From Bacteroidaceae bacterium (lineage in GTDB: Bacteria > Bacteroidota > Bacteroidia > Bacteroidales > Bacteroidaceae): DNA of 64,000 nt. The stretch is taken from NCBI GenBank assembly GCA_017469925.1, contig JAFUFK010000011.1, positions 1 to 64,000 on the forward strand, given 5' to 3'. The position numbers and the translations under genes were made by a program. Shown here piece by piece: positions 43,840 through 51,466 of the stretch (the stretch's first letter is position 1; each line of letters begins with the position of its first letter). Under the pieces are notes generated by a model. It made no database searches, was not told the origin of the DNA, and saw only the letters and a program-made list of their open reading frames with translations.

Positions 43840-44258
43840 CAATCAACGAAATACAAGACGAAATCGTCGAAGAGTTCCTGGAACTCGACGACTGGATGGA
43901 CCGCTACCAGTTGCTCATCGACATGGGCAGCGAGCAGGAGCCCCTTCCCGAACGGTATAAGACCGAACAGAACCTCATCGACGGCTGTCAGAGCCGTGTC
44001 TGGCTGCAGGCCGACCTCGTGGACGGTCGCGTCCACTTCCAGGCCGAGAGCGATGCGCTCATCGTGAAGGGCATCGTCACCCTGCTCCTGCGCGTCTTCA
44101 ACGACCAGACGCCGCAAGACATCCTTTCGGCCGACCTCTACTTCATCGAGCGCATCGGTCTGCGCGAGCATCTCTCGCCCACCCGCAGCAACGGCCTACT
44201 GGCCATGCTCAAGCAAATGAAGATGTATGCCCTGGCCTTCTCGACTAAACTTTCCTGA
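43836..44258 (+). CDS. sufE: SufE-like cysteine desulfurase acceptor
   Basis: 140 residues. It accepts sulfur from a SufS-type desulfurase for Fe-S assembly, with active Cys51 in IDGCQSRVWL. Length and the following GIVTLLLRVFNDQTPQDIL fit SufE. The start overlaps the upstream lipoprotein stop by 4 bp. The rest of the suf operon is not in this window. Confidence 0.93.
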   Translation: MTINEIQDEIVEEFLELDDWMDRYQLLIDMGSEQEPLPERYKTEQNLIDGCQSRVWLQADLVDGRVHFQAESDALIVKGIVTLLLRVFNDQTPQDILSADLYFIERIGLREHLSPTRSNGLLAMLKQMKMYALAFSTKLS

Positions 44259-45219
44259 CCGCCCCGTCTTCCTCGCTCCGATGGAGGACGTCACCGACAT
44301 TGGCTTCCGCCTGCTCTGTAAGCAGATGGGGGCCGACCTCGTCTATTCCGAATTCGTATCGAGCGACGCCCTTATCCGCGGTGTCAATCGCTCGTTGGAG
44401 AAGTTGGAGGTATGCGCCGACGAGCGCCCCGTAGCCATACAAATCTATGGCCGCTTCGTCGAGGCCATGCGTGACGCCGCCCAGATTGTAGTCGAGCAGG
44501 CCCATCCCGACCTCCTCGACATCAACTTCGGCTGTCCTGTCAAGCGCGTGGCAGGCAAGGGAGCCGGAGCCGGCATGCTACAGAACATACCCCTCATGCT
44601 CGAGATTACCCGCGCCGTCGTCGATGCCGTCCCCGGCACCCCTGTCACCGTCAAGACACGCCTCGGCTGGGACCACGATCACCGCATCATCACCACCCTG
44701 GCCGAGCAACTTCAGGACTGTGGCATCCAGGCCCTGACCATCCACGGTCGCACCCGCTCGCAGATGTACACCGGCGAGGCCGACTGGACGCTCATCGGCG
44801 AGGTCAAGCGCAACCCGCGCATCCATATCCCCATCATCGGCAACGGCGACGTCACCACCCCCGAGCGGGCCAGCGAATGCTTCGAGCGCTACGGCGTCGA
44901 TGCCATCATGGTCGGCCGCGCCACCTTTGGTCGCCCCTGGATTTTCCGCGAGATTCGCAACCACCTCGACGGTCGCGAAGAAGTGCTCACGCCCGACTGG
45001 AAGCTCGACATTCTGAAGCAGCAGGTCCACATCAGCGTAGAGCGACTGGGCGAGTATCGCGGTATTCTCCATAGCCGTCGCCACCTGGCCGCCTCGCCCC
45101 TCTTCAAGGGCATCCCCAACTTCCGCGAAACCCGCATTCGCATGCTCCGTGCCGAGACCGTTGCCGAGCTGTTCGAGATTATGGACACCGTCAGACCAAC
45201 TCTAAACTCTCAACTATGA
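44227..45219 (+). CDS. dus: tRNA-dihydrouridine synthase
   Basis: 330 residues. An FMN enzyme reducing uridine to dihydrouridine in the tRNA D-loop. Seen: VFLAPMEDVTDIGFR (15-29), DINFGCPVKRVAGKGAGAGM with catalytic Cys near 103, TVKTRLGWD, TIHGRTRSQMYTGEADW, and IIGNGDV near 205, as in DusB-type enzymes. The start at 44227 lies 32 bp inside sufE; it is the only ATG that keeps the conserved N-terminal motif. Confidence 0.93.
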   Translation: MPWPSRLNFPDRPVFLAPMEDVTDIGFRLLCKQMGADLVYSEFVSSDALIRGVNRSLEKLEVCADERPVAIQIYGRFVEAMRDAAQIVVEQAHPDLLDINFGCPVKRVAGKGAGAGMLQNIPLMLEITRAVVDAVPGTPVTVKTRLGWDHDHRIITTLAEQLQDCGIQALTIHGRTRSQMYTGEADWTLIGEVKRNPRIHIPIIGNGDVTTPERASECFERYGVDAIMVGRATFGRPWIFREIRNHLDGREEVLTPDWKLDILKQQVHISVERLGEYRGILHSRRHLAASPLFKGIPNFRETRIRMLRAETVAELFEIMDTVRPTLNSQL

Positions 45220-45231
45220 ACTCTGAACTGC
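45197..45231 (+). repeat. Five NAACTNN heptamers across the dus/U32 junction
   Basis: CAACTCT, AAACTCT, CAACTAT, GAACTCT, GAACTGC at exactly 7 bp, inside coding sequence. They encode the dus C-terminus and, in another frame, the start of the U32 protein, and include the overlapping stop and start ATGA (45216-45219). Same AACT core as at 5861. Confidence 0.8.
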
Positions 45232-46496
45232 GGCATAGCCGCTACGAAATCATGGCCCCCGTGGGCTCCCCCGAGTCGCTGCCAGCAGCCCTGCGTGCCG
45301 GAGCCGACAGCATATACTTCGGCATCGAACGGCTCAACATGCGGGCCCACTCAGCCTCCGTGTTCACCATCAACGACCTGCGACGCATCGCCCGCGAGTG
45401 CAGGACGTTCGGTGTCAAGAGCTACCTTACCGTCAACACCATCATCTACGACGACGACCTCTCCCTCATGCGCCAAATCATCGATGCGGCCAAGGAAGCG
45501 GGCATCACGGCCGTCATAGCCTCCGACGTGGCCGTCATGACCTACTGCCGACAGGTAGGCATGGAGGTACACCTCTCCACCCAACTCAACATCTCCAACA
45601 CCGAGGCCTTGCGCTTCTATGCCCAGTTTGCCGACGTCGTAGTCCTGGCCCGCGAACTGCGCCTCGAACAGGTCGCCGAAATCTATCGCCACATCGAGGA
45701 ACAGCACATCACAGGGCCCTCGGGCCAGTTAGTGCGCATCGAGATGTTCTGCCACGGAGCCCTCTGCATGGCCGTCAGCGGCAAGTGCTACCTCAGCCTC
45801 GACAACATGGGCCGCTCGGCCAATCGCGGCGAATGCATGCAACTCTGTCGCCGTTCGTACACCGTTCGCGACACCGAGACGGGTACCGAACTCCAGGTCG
45901 ATAACAAGTACGTCATGAGCCCAAAAGACTTAAAAACCATCGGTTTCATCGATAAAATGATGCACGCCGGCGTCCGCGTTTTCAAGATTGAGGGCCGCGC
46001 CCGTGGGGCCGACTACGTCGATACCGTAGTCCGCTGCTACCGCGAGGCCATCGCCAGCGTAGAGGAGGGCACGTTCACCGAGGAACGCGTCCGCGAGTGG
46101 GACGAGCGCCTCGCTCGCGTTTTCAATCGCGGATTCTGGGACGGCTACTATCAGGGGCAGTTGCTCGGCGAATGGACGCGGAAGCCCGGTTCCTGTGCCA
46201 CGGAACGGAAGACCTACTGCGGCCGCGCCATCCGCTACTACTCCAGACTTGGCGTCGCCGAGTTCAAGATCGAGGCGTGCGAACTCCACCAAGGCGACCG
46301 CATCCTCGTCACCGGCCCCACCACTGGCGCCCAATACGGCGAGGCCGAGGAGATTCGCTTCGACCTCCGTCCCGTCGAGGTGGCCAAGAAGGGGCAGCAC
46401 ATCAGCATTCCCTTCCCCGTCAAGGTTCGTCACAACGACAAACTCTTCATCCTCACCAGCGAAAATCTGCCCAATATTTTGCCTTCAAAAATCTGA
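45216..46496 (+). CDS. Peptidase U32 family protein (TrhP/YegQ-like)
   Basis: 426 residues. Opens EIMAPVGSPESLPAALRAGADSIYFG; the Cys-rich centre (MFCHGALCMAVSGKCYLS and NRGECMQLCRR) is the U32 signature. Characterised relatives of this size act in tRNA or rRNA hydroxylation (TrhP, RlhA), not proteolysis. Overlap with dus by 4 bp links two RNA-modification genes. Last gene of the long rightward run; repeat locus C begins 31 bp after its stop. Confidence 0.9.
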   Translation: MNSELRHSRYEIMAPVGSPESLPAALRAGADSIYFGIERLNMRAHSASVFTINDLRRIARECRTFGVKSYLTVNTIIYDDDLSLMRQIIDAAKEAGITAVIASDVAVMTYCRQVGMEVHLSTQLNISNTEALRFYAQFADVVVLARELRLEQVAEIYRHIEEQHITGPSGQLVRIEMFCHGALCMAVSGKCYLSLDNMGRSANRGECMQLCRRSYTVRDTETGTELQVDNKYVMSPKDLKTIGFIDKMMHAGVRVFKIEGRARGADYVDTVVRCYREAIASVEEGTFTEERVREWDERLARVFNRGFWDGYYQGQLLGEWTRKPGSCATERKTYCGRAIRYYSRLGVAEFKIEACELHQGDRILVTGPTTGAQYGEAEEIRFDLRPVEVAKKGQHISIPFPVKVRHNDKLFILTSENLPNILPSKI

Positions 46497-46526
46497 CAAA
46501 AAAATTGACTGGGGGCGATTTTTAAC

Positions 46527-46789
46527 ATATTTTGTTCGGATTTTTCCTACCTCTTTGGGGGCGGTCCGGAACCTGCCGCCGGAAGTTATGTTAACCTATC
46601 GGTCGAAATTATGTTAACTTCTGGCCACTGATTAACTTAACCTGGGGGCGTAGGTTAACATAACTTTCGGCAACCCCTTCGAAGGCATAAAGAAAACACC
46701 CCATTTATCGTTGATAGACAGTGTGTTACGCTTTTTGTCGAATGCTGCAATTCGGAGATGGGCTCGCCCCGCCGCCCCGGGCGAAGTTA
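46527..46789. repeat. Dispersed element, copy 2 (about 263 bp)
   Basis: Second copy of the element at 967-1236, with the same order of landmarks and long identical blocks. It fills the gap between the converging U32 and UvrA-like genes and ends on the UvrA stop codon (46787-46789), so it abuts or slightly enters that gene. Confidence 0.8.
46585..46664. repeat. 23-bp-pitch palindrome array, locus C (4 units)
   Basis: GTTATGTTAAC, ATTATGTTAAC, ATTAACTTAAC and GTTAACATAAC start at 46585, 46608, 46631 and 46654. The outer inverted repeat matches copy A except for one change, where CTTCCGG became CTTTCGG; the change still pairs as G-U in RNA. Confidence 0.9.
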
Positions 46790-49060
46790 TAAATAGCGGG
46801 CGGTGAGGGACTCCCGGCAATGGGCCAAGGCCTCGGGCGTACCCTGGAAGACGATGCGCCCACCCTGTTCGCCAGCCCCAGGACCGAGTTCTACGACGTA
46901 GTCGGCAGCACGGATGACGTCGGTGTTGTGCTCGATGACGAAGACCGTATTGCCCCCCTCGCAGACCATGCGACGGAAGAGTTGGACGATGCGGCCCGTG
47001 TCCTTGGGATGCAGTCCGTCGGTGGGTTCGTCGATGACAAAGATTTTGCCCTCTTCGCCCAGCATCGAGGCCATCTTCAGACGGCGCAATTCGCCGCCCG
47101 ACAGGGTGGAGAGGGCCTGATTGAGGTGGAGGTAGCCGAGGCCGACGTCCATCATCGGCTGCAACTTCTCGCTGATGGGCGTGCCCGCGAACTGCTCTAC
47201 GGCTCGCCGCACGGAGAAGTCCATGACCTGGGCGATGGAGTAACTGCCCTGGGGAAGGTCTAAAGTGTATTGCAGCGCTTCGGGCGAATAGCGCAGGCCA
47301 TGGCAAGCCTCACACTGGGTCTCGATGTTGTCCATAAAGGCCATCTCGGCCACGACGACACCCTTGCCGCCGCAGACGGGACAGGCGCCCTTTCCGTTGA
47401 AGGCAAAGTCGGTCTCCTTCTTCTTATATTTACGCGCGAAGAGTTTACGGATGTCGCCCGCCACGTCCATGTAGGTGGCGGGGGTGGAACGCAGGCTCAC
47501 GCCGATGTCCTTCTGCCCAATATAGACGACGGACTGACCGTGTTCGGCCCTCATGCTTTCCATAAGCGAACTCTTGCCCGAGCCGGCCACGCCGCAGATG
47601 ACGCAGAGGCAATGGATGGGCAGGTCGATGCTGACGTCCTGCAGGTTGTGCAGTGTGGCGTGGCGAAGAGGGATGCAGCCTTGCCGCAGTTCTTGACTCG
47701 CCCGAGAACTATGCACTTCGAACTTTGAACTGGACTCTGTCCTTAGGCATTTGCCCGTGTCCGTCCCGCTCTTCAGCAGCGCGTCGTAGGAGCCCTGGAA
47801 GATGATGCGCCCGCCATCGCTGCCGGGGCCGGGACCCATATCGACTATGTGGTCGGCCATGCGAATCATCTCCCGATGGTGCTCGACGAGCAACACCGTG
47901 TTGCCCGCATCGCGCAGACGGCGCACGGAATGCTTCATCAGCTCGATGTCGTGGTTGTGGAGTCCCGTCGAGGGTTCGTCGAGGATATAGAGCACGTCGG
48001 AGAGGCTCGAGTTGATGTACTTGGCAATCTTACAGCGCTGCGCTTCGCCGCCGGAGAGCGTACCCACGGCGCGGTCGAGGCTCAGGTAACCCAGGCCAAT
48101 CTCCTCCAGGGCGGTCAGTCGGGCCGTGATGGCCTGCTTCAGGTCCTGCGCCAGCGGTTGTGTCAGGGAGCGCACCCACTCGTTCAGCTTCGTAATGGAG
48201 AGGGCACAAGCCTCGGCGATGTTCAGCCCGTCGATGCGGCACGAGCGAATCTTCTCGTTCAGGCGTGTACCGTGGCAGTCGGGACACGTGCCCATGCGCA
48301 ACATGGGGTTGAGCACGGCGCTGTGCAACAGGCCCTCCTCCGAATTGATGATGCTGCGGTACATGCGCGGTATGAGTCCCTCGTACTTCGCCGACTTCGG
48401 CCATCCGGCGGGCGGATTCTTCAGGCGTATCTGGGGGCTGTGGAGGAAGAGTTCGAGTTCCTCAGGCGAGTAGTCGCGAATCTTCTTGTCGAGGTCGAAG
48501 AGTCCGCTGCGTGCATAGCGAATCCAGCGCCAGCCGCCCTTGCCGAAGGCAATGTAGTGGATGGTGTCCTCGTCGTTCAGGCTCTTGTCGAAATCGACCA
48601 GTTTGTGGATGTCCAGTTCGCGTATCTCCCCCAGCCCAGAACAGCGTGGGCACGAGCCGTCGGGATGGTTGAAGGAGAACGATTCGGCATAGCCCACAAA
48701 AGGCTGCCCAACACGCGAGAAGAGCAGGCGCAAGAGGGCATAGATGTCGGTGTACGTGCCCACGGTGGAGCGCGAGTTGGTGCCCGGCTTCCGCTGGTCG
48801 ATGACGATGGCGATGGGCAGGTTCTCGATGGCCTCCACATGGGGCCGTCCGTACTTGGGCAGGTATTGCTGTACGAAGGTGGGGAAGGTGTCGTTCAGTT
48901 CGCGTCGCGACTTGGCGGCGATGGTGTCCATGACCAGGCTGCTCTTGCCCGAGCCCGAAACGCCCGTTACCACCGTAATCTGGTGCTTCGGTATCTCGAG
49001 CGACACGTTTTGCAGATTGTTCTCCGTCGCCCCCCGTATGATGATTCGGTCGTTCCGCAT
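46787..49060 (-). CDS. UvrA2-like excinuclease-family ABC ATPase
   Basis: 757 residues. Two ABC ATPase halves: Walker A GVSGSGKSS (about 33-41) with LSGGEAQR, and GVAGSGKSS (about 490) with LSGGELRR. It has zinc-finger-like pairs CPRCSG, CPDCHG, CPVCGG and CEACHG. At 757 residues it is much shorter than housekeeping UvrA (about 940), suggesting loss of the UvrB-interaction insert, as in UvrA2/DrrC-type proteins linked to tolerance of DNA-binding drugs. The linker between halves (SSKFEVHSSRAS) is encoded by NAACTNN heptamers. It lies 9 bp downstream of metG. Confidence 0.87.
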   Translation of the reverse strand: MRNDRIIIRGATENNLQNVSLEIPKHQITVVTGVSGSGKSSLVMDTIAAKSRRELNDTFPTFVQQYLPKYGRPHVEAIENLPIAIVIDQRKPGTNSRSTVGTYTDIYALLRLLFSRVGQPFVGYAESFSFNHPDGSCPRCSGLGEIRELDIHKLVDFDKSLNDEDTIHYIAFGKGGWRWIRYARSGLFDLDKKIRDYSPEELELFLHSPQIRLKNPPAGWPKSAKYEGLIPRMYRSIINSEEGLLHSAVLNPMLRMGTCPDCHGTRLNEKIRSCRIDGLNIAEACALSITKLNEWVRSLTQPLAQDLKQAITARLTALEEIGLGYLSLDRAVGTLSGGEAQRCKIAKYINSSLSDVLYILDEPSTGLHNHDIELMKHSVRRLRDAGNTVLLVEHHREMIRMADHIVDMGPGPGSDGGRIIFQGSYDALLKSGTDTGKCLRTESSSKFEVHSSRASQELRQGCIPLRHATLHNLQDVSIDLPIHCLCVICGVAGSGKSSLMESMRAEHGQSVVYIGQKDIGVSLRSTPATYMDVAGDIRKLFARKYKKKETDFAFNGKGACPVCGGKGVVVAEMAFMDNIETQCEACHGLRYSPEALQYTLDLPQGSYSIAQVMDFSVRRAVEQFAGTPISEKLQPMMDVGLGYLHLNQALSTLSGGELRRLKMASMLGEEGKIFVIDEPTDGLHPKDTGRIVQLFRRMVCEGGNTVFVIEHNTDVIRAADYVVELGPGAGEQGGRIVFQGTPEALAHCRESLTARYL
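47706..47733. repeat. Four NAACTNN-type heptamers inside the UvrA-like gene
   Basis: GAACTAT, GCACTTC, GAACTTT, GAACTGG at exactly 7 bp on the plus strand. They fall in the linker between the two ATPase halves, the least constrained part of the protein, as if an intergenic-type repeat was captured in frame. Confidence 0.7.
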
Positions 49061-49069
49061 TCGGGAGCG

Positions 49070-51127
49070 TCAGCTGATGCGACTGCCGGGCTTCACAGGA
49101 TGTTCCGTGGTGGTGACGGCGATGGTGCCATCATAGTTCTCGGCCGAGAGTATCATGCCCTCGCTGACGAGGCCGTTCTTGAACTCGCGCGGAGCAAGGT
49201 TGGCCACGAAGAGCACCTGCTTGCCGACGAGTTGCTCGGGCTCATACCACTGGCTGATGCCGCTCACGATGGTGCGGTCCTGGAGTCCGTCGGCAATGCG
49301 GAACTTCAGCAGTTTCTTCATCTTGGGCACACGCTCGCACTCCAGGACGGTGCCCACGCGGATGTCCAACTTCTGGAAGTCGTCGAACGCGATGGTGTCC
49401 TTGATAGGCTCTGCCTTGTAGTTGGCGGCCTCGTTGGCCTTGATGGTGTCGGCCAACTTCTGCTGCTGCTGGGCGATGACGTCGTCCTCAATCTTGCTGA
49501 ACAGGAGCGAGGGCTTAGCCAATTGCTTGCCCACGGGCAAGAGGTCGGTGCGGCCGAGCCAGTCCCACTGGAACTCGTCCATGCAAATCATGTCGCGCAG
49601 GCGCTTGCTGCTGAAGGGCAGGAAGGGCTCGAAGGCGATGGCCAGGTTGGCCGTCAGCTGGAGGCTGATGTAGATGATGGTCTTCACGCGCTCGGGGTCG
49701 GTCTTGATGACCTTCCACGGTTCGCAGTCGGCGATGTACTTGTTGCCGATGCGGGCGAGATTCATGGCCTCCTTCTGGGCATCGCGGAACTTGAAGTTCT
49801 CGAGCAGCTGCTCCAGCCGGTCCTTCACGCCTTGGAACTCGGCCAGGGTCTCGCGGTCGTAGTCGGTCAGTTCGCCGCACTCGGGCACGCGGCCCTCGTA
49901 GTACTTCTGCGTCAGTTGCAGGGCACGGTTGACGAAGTTGCCATAGACGGCCACCAACTCGTTGTTGCAACGGGCCTGGAAGTCGGCCCACGTGAAGTCG
50001 TTGTCCTTCGTCTCGGGCGCATTGGCGGTCAGCACATAGCGCAGTTCGTCCTGCCGGTCGGGCAGTTCGTCGAGGTATTCGTTGAGCCAGACGGCATAGT
50101 TCTTCGACGTACTGATTTTGTTGCCTTCGAGGTTCAAGAACTCATTCGAGGGCACGTTGTCGGGCAGGATATAGTCGCCGTGTGCCTTGAGCATGGCGGG
50201 GAAGACGATGCAGTGGAAGACGATGTTGTCCTTGCCGATGAAGTGGACGAGCCGTGTCTCGGGGTCCTTCCACCAGGTCTCCCACGAACCTAACTCAGGA
50301 TGAGCATCACACAATTCCTTCGTATTGGAGATGTAGCCGATGGGGGCGTCGAACCAGACGTAGAGCACCTTGCCCTCTGCCCCTTCTACGGGCACGGGGA
50401 TGCCCCAGTCGAGGTCGCGAGTGACGGCACGCGGGTGCAGTCCGCCGTCGAGCCACGACTTGCACTGGCCATAGACGTTCGGGCGCCACTCCTTGTGCTC
50501 CTCCAGTATCCAGCGTTCGAGCCACGCCTGGTCCTTGTCCAAGGGCAGGTACCAGTGCTTCGTCTCGCGCTTCACCAGGGGGTTGCCCGTCTCGGCGTTA
50601 TAGGGATTGATGAGTTCCTCAGGCGATAGCGTGGCACCGCAGTGCTCGCACTGGTCGCCATAGGCCTCGGGGGCGTGGCAACGGGGACATTCGCCGCGGA
50701 TGTTGCGGTCGGTCAGGAAGTGGCCCGTCTCGGGGTCGTAGAACTGCTCGCTCACCTGCTCCACGAACTTGCCGTCGTCGTACAGTTTGCGGAAGAAGTC
50801 GCTGGCCAGTTGGTGGTGGGTCTTCGACGTCGTGCGGCTATAAATGTCGAACGAGATGCCGAAGCGCTCGAAGGAGTCCTTAATCAGATTGTGATACCTA
50901 TCGACGACCTCCTGCACGGTGATGCCCTCCTTGCGGGCTCGGATGGTGACAGGCACACCATGTTCGTCGCTACCGCCGATGAACAGGACGTCGCGCCCCT
51001 TCAGACGGAGGTAGCGCACATAGATGTCGGCCGGCACATATACGCCAGCCAAATGACCGATATGGACGGGACCGTTGGCATACGGAAGGGCTGCCGTGAC
51101 GGTCGTCCGCTTAAAATTCTTCTGCAT
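49070..51127 (-). CDS. metG: Methionine-tRNA ligase
   Basis: 685 residues from ATG at 51127. Charges tRNA-Met. Seen: [14 protein letters not shown] (HIGH motif), the Zn knuckle [23 protein letters not shown]-type [12 protein letters not shown], and a C-terminal Trbp111-like tRNA-binding domain ([15 protein letters not shown], about 585-685). The frame stays open upstream to 51196, but a complete promoter lies there, so the ATG at 51127 is the start. Confidence 0.96.
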   Translation of the reverse strand: MQKNFKRTTVTAALPYANGPVHIGHLAGVYVPADIYVRYLRLKGRDVLFIGGSDEHGVPVTIRARKEGITVQEVVDRYHNLIKDSFERFGISFDIYSRTTSKTHHQLASDFFRKLYDDGKFVEQVSEQFYDPETGHFLTDRNIRGECPRCHAPEAYGDQCEHCGATLSPEELINPYNAETGNPLVKRETKHWYLPLDKDQAWLERWILEEHKEWRPNVYGQCKSWLDGGLHPRAVTRDLDWGIPVPVEGAEGKVLYVWFDAPIGYISNTKELCDAHPELGSWETWWKDPETRLVHFIGKDNIVFHCIVFPAMLKAHGDYILPDNVPSNEFLNLEGNKISTSKNYAVWLNEYLDELPDRQDELRYVLTANAPETKDNDFTWADFQARCNNELVAVYGNFVNRALQLTQKYYEGRVPECGELTDYDRETLAEFQGVKDRLEQLLENFKFRDAQKEAMNLARIGNKYIADCEPWKVIKTDPERVKTIIYISLQLTANLAIAFEPFLPFSSKRLRDMICMDEFQWDWLGRTDLLPVGKQLAKPSLLFSKIEDDVIAQQQQKLADTIKANEAANYKAEPIKDTIAFDDFQKLDIRVGTVLECERVPKMKKLLKFRIADGLQDRTIVSGISQWYEPEQLVGKQVLFVANLAPREFKNGLVSEGMILSAENYDGTIAVTTTEHPVKPGSRIS

Positions 51128-51159
51128 ATTATATTGTTTCTTTTTTGTTTTCGCGCGTG

Positions 51160-51190
51160 CAAAGATACGAATAAGCGTGTGATTTTCCAA
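51160..51190 (-). promoter_or_regulatory. metG promoter
   Basis: Reverse strand: TTG at 51188-51190, a 20-bp gap, TATCTTTG at 51160-51167. Exact consensus, 33 bp before the metG ATG. Confidence 0.85.
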
Positions 51191-51248
51191 ATACATTTGA
51201 GAAATACTTTAAAGGGATTCGGCAGAAAAGTTCTCGTCCCCTTCGTCG

Positions 51249-51387
51249 TTCGGCCACGGTGGAACGATGATTCGGCCGCGGTGGAACGTTCGTTCGTCCG
51301 CGGACGAACGATGAGAACCTTTCGTCGTTCCATCGCGATGGAACGTTCGTTCAATGCGCATCGGTCGTTCGTTCAATGCGCATTGAA
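51249..51387. repeat. 22-bp-pitch array of 16-bp palindromes (6 units)
   Basis: Units of form TTC-N10-GAA start at 51249, 51271, 51293, 51328, 51350 and 51372, spaced 22, 22, 35, 22, 22. Three are perfect palindromes with different arms: TTCGTCCGCGGACGAA, TTCCATCGCGATGGAA, TTCAATGCGCATTGAA. The others are near-perfect. Six-base spacers are mostly CGTTCG or CGATGA. Arms change together while symmetry is kept. It lies between the divergent metG promoter and the promoter of the nuclease-fold gene. Confidence 0.92.
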
Positions 51388-51409
51388 CGATGGAAATGTA
51401 TCGATATAT

Positions 51410-51440
51410 TTGGTATATTCCTTGCTTATTCGTACCTTTG
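51410..51440 (+). promoter_or_regulatory. Promoter of the nuclease-fold/dockerin gene
   Basis: TTG at 51410-51412, a 20-bp gap, TACCTTTG at 51433-51440, 26 bp before the ATG. The palindrome array ends 22 bp upstream of the -33 element. Confidence 0.8.
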
Positions 51441-51466
51441 ACCGTCGAACTAATACGGAATACTCT

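Noticed and set aside
46585-46664. Replication or plasmid iterons
   Set aside because: The 23-bp pitch recalls iterons, but no rep gene lies nearby and the arrays recur at four chromosomal sites among housekeeping genes.
47849-50293. Long open frame opposite the UvrA-like gene and metG (814 codons)
   Set aside because: It spans two real genes on the other strand, so it cannot be a conserved gene.
51128-51159. SAM-type riboswitch before metG
   Set aside because: The leader is about 25 bases and A/T-rich, too short for any known aptamer.
50642-51466. Upstream extension of the nuclease-fold protein
   Set aside because: It would cover metG antisense and the palindrome array; signal peptide and promoter place the start at 51467.
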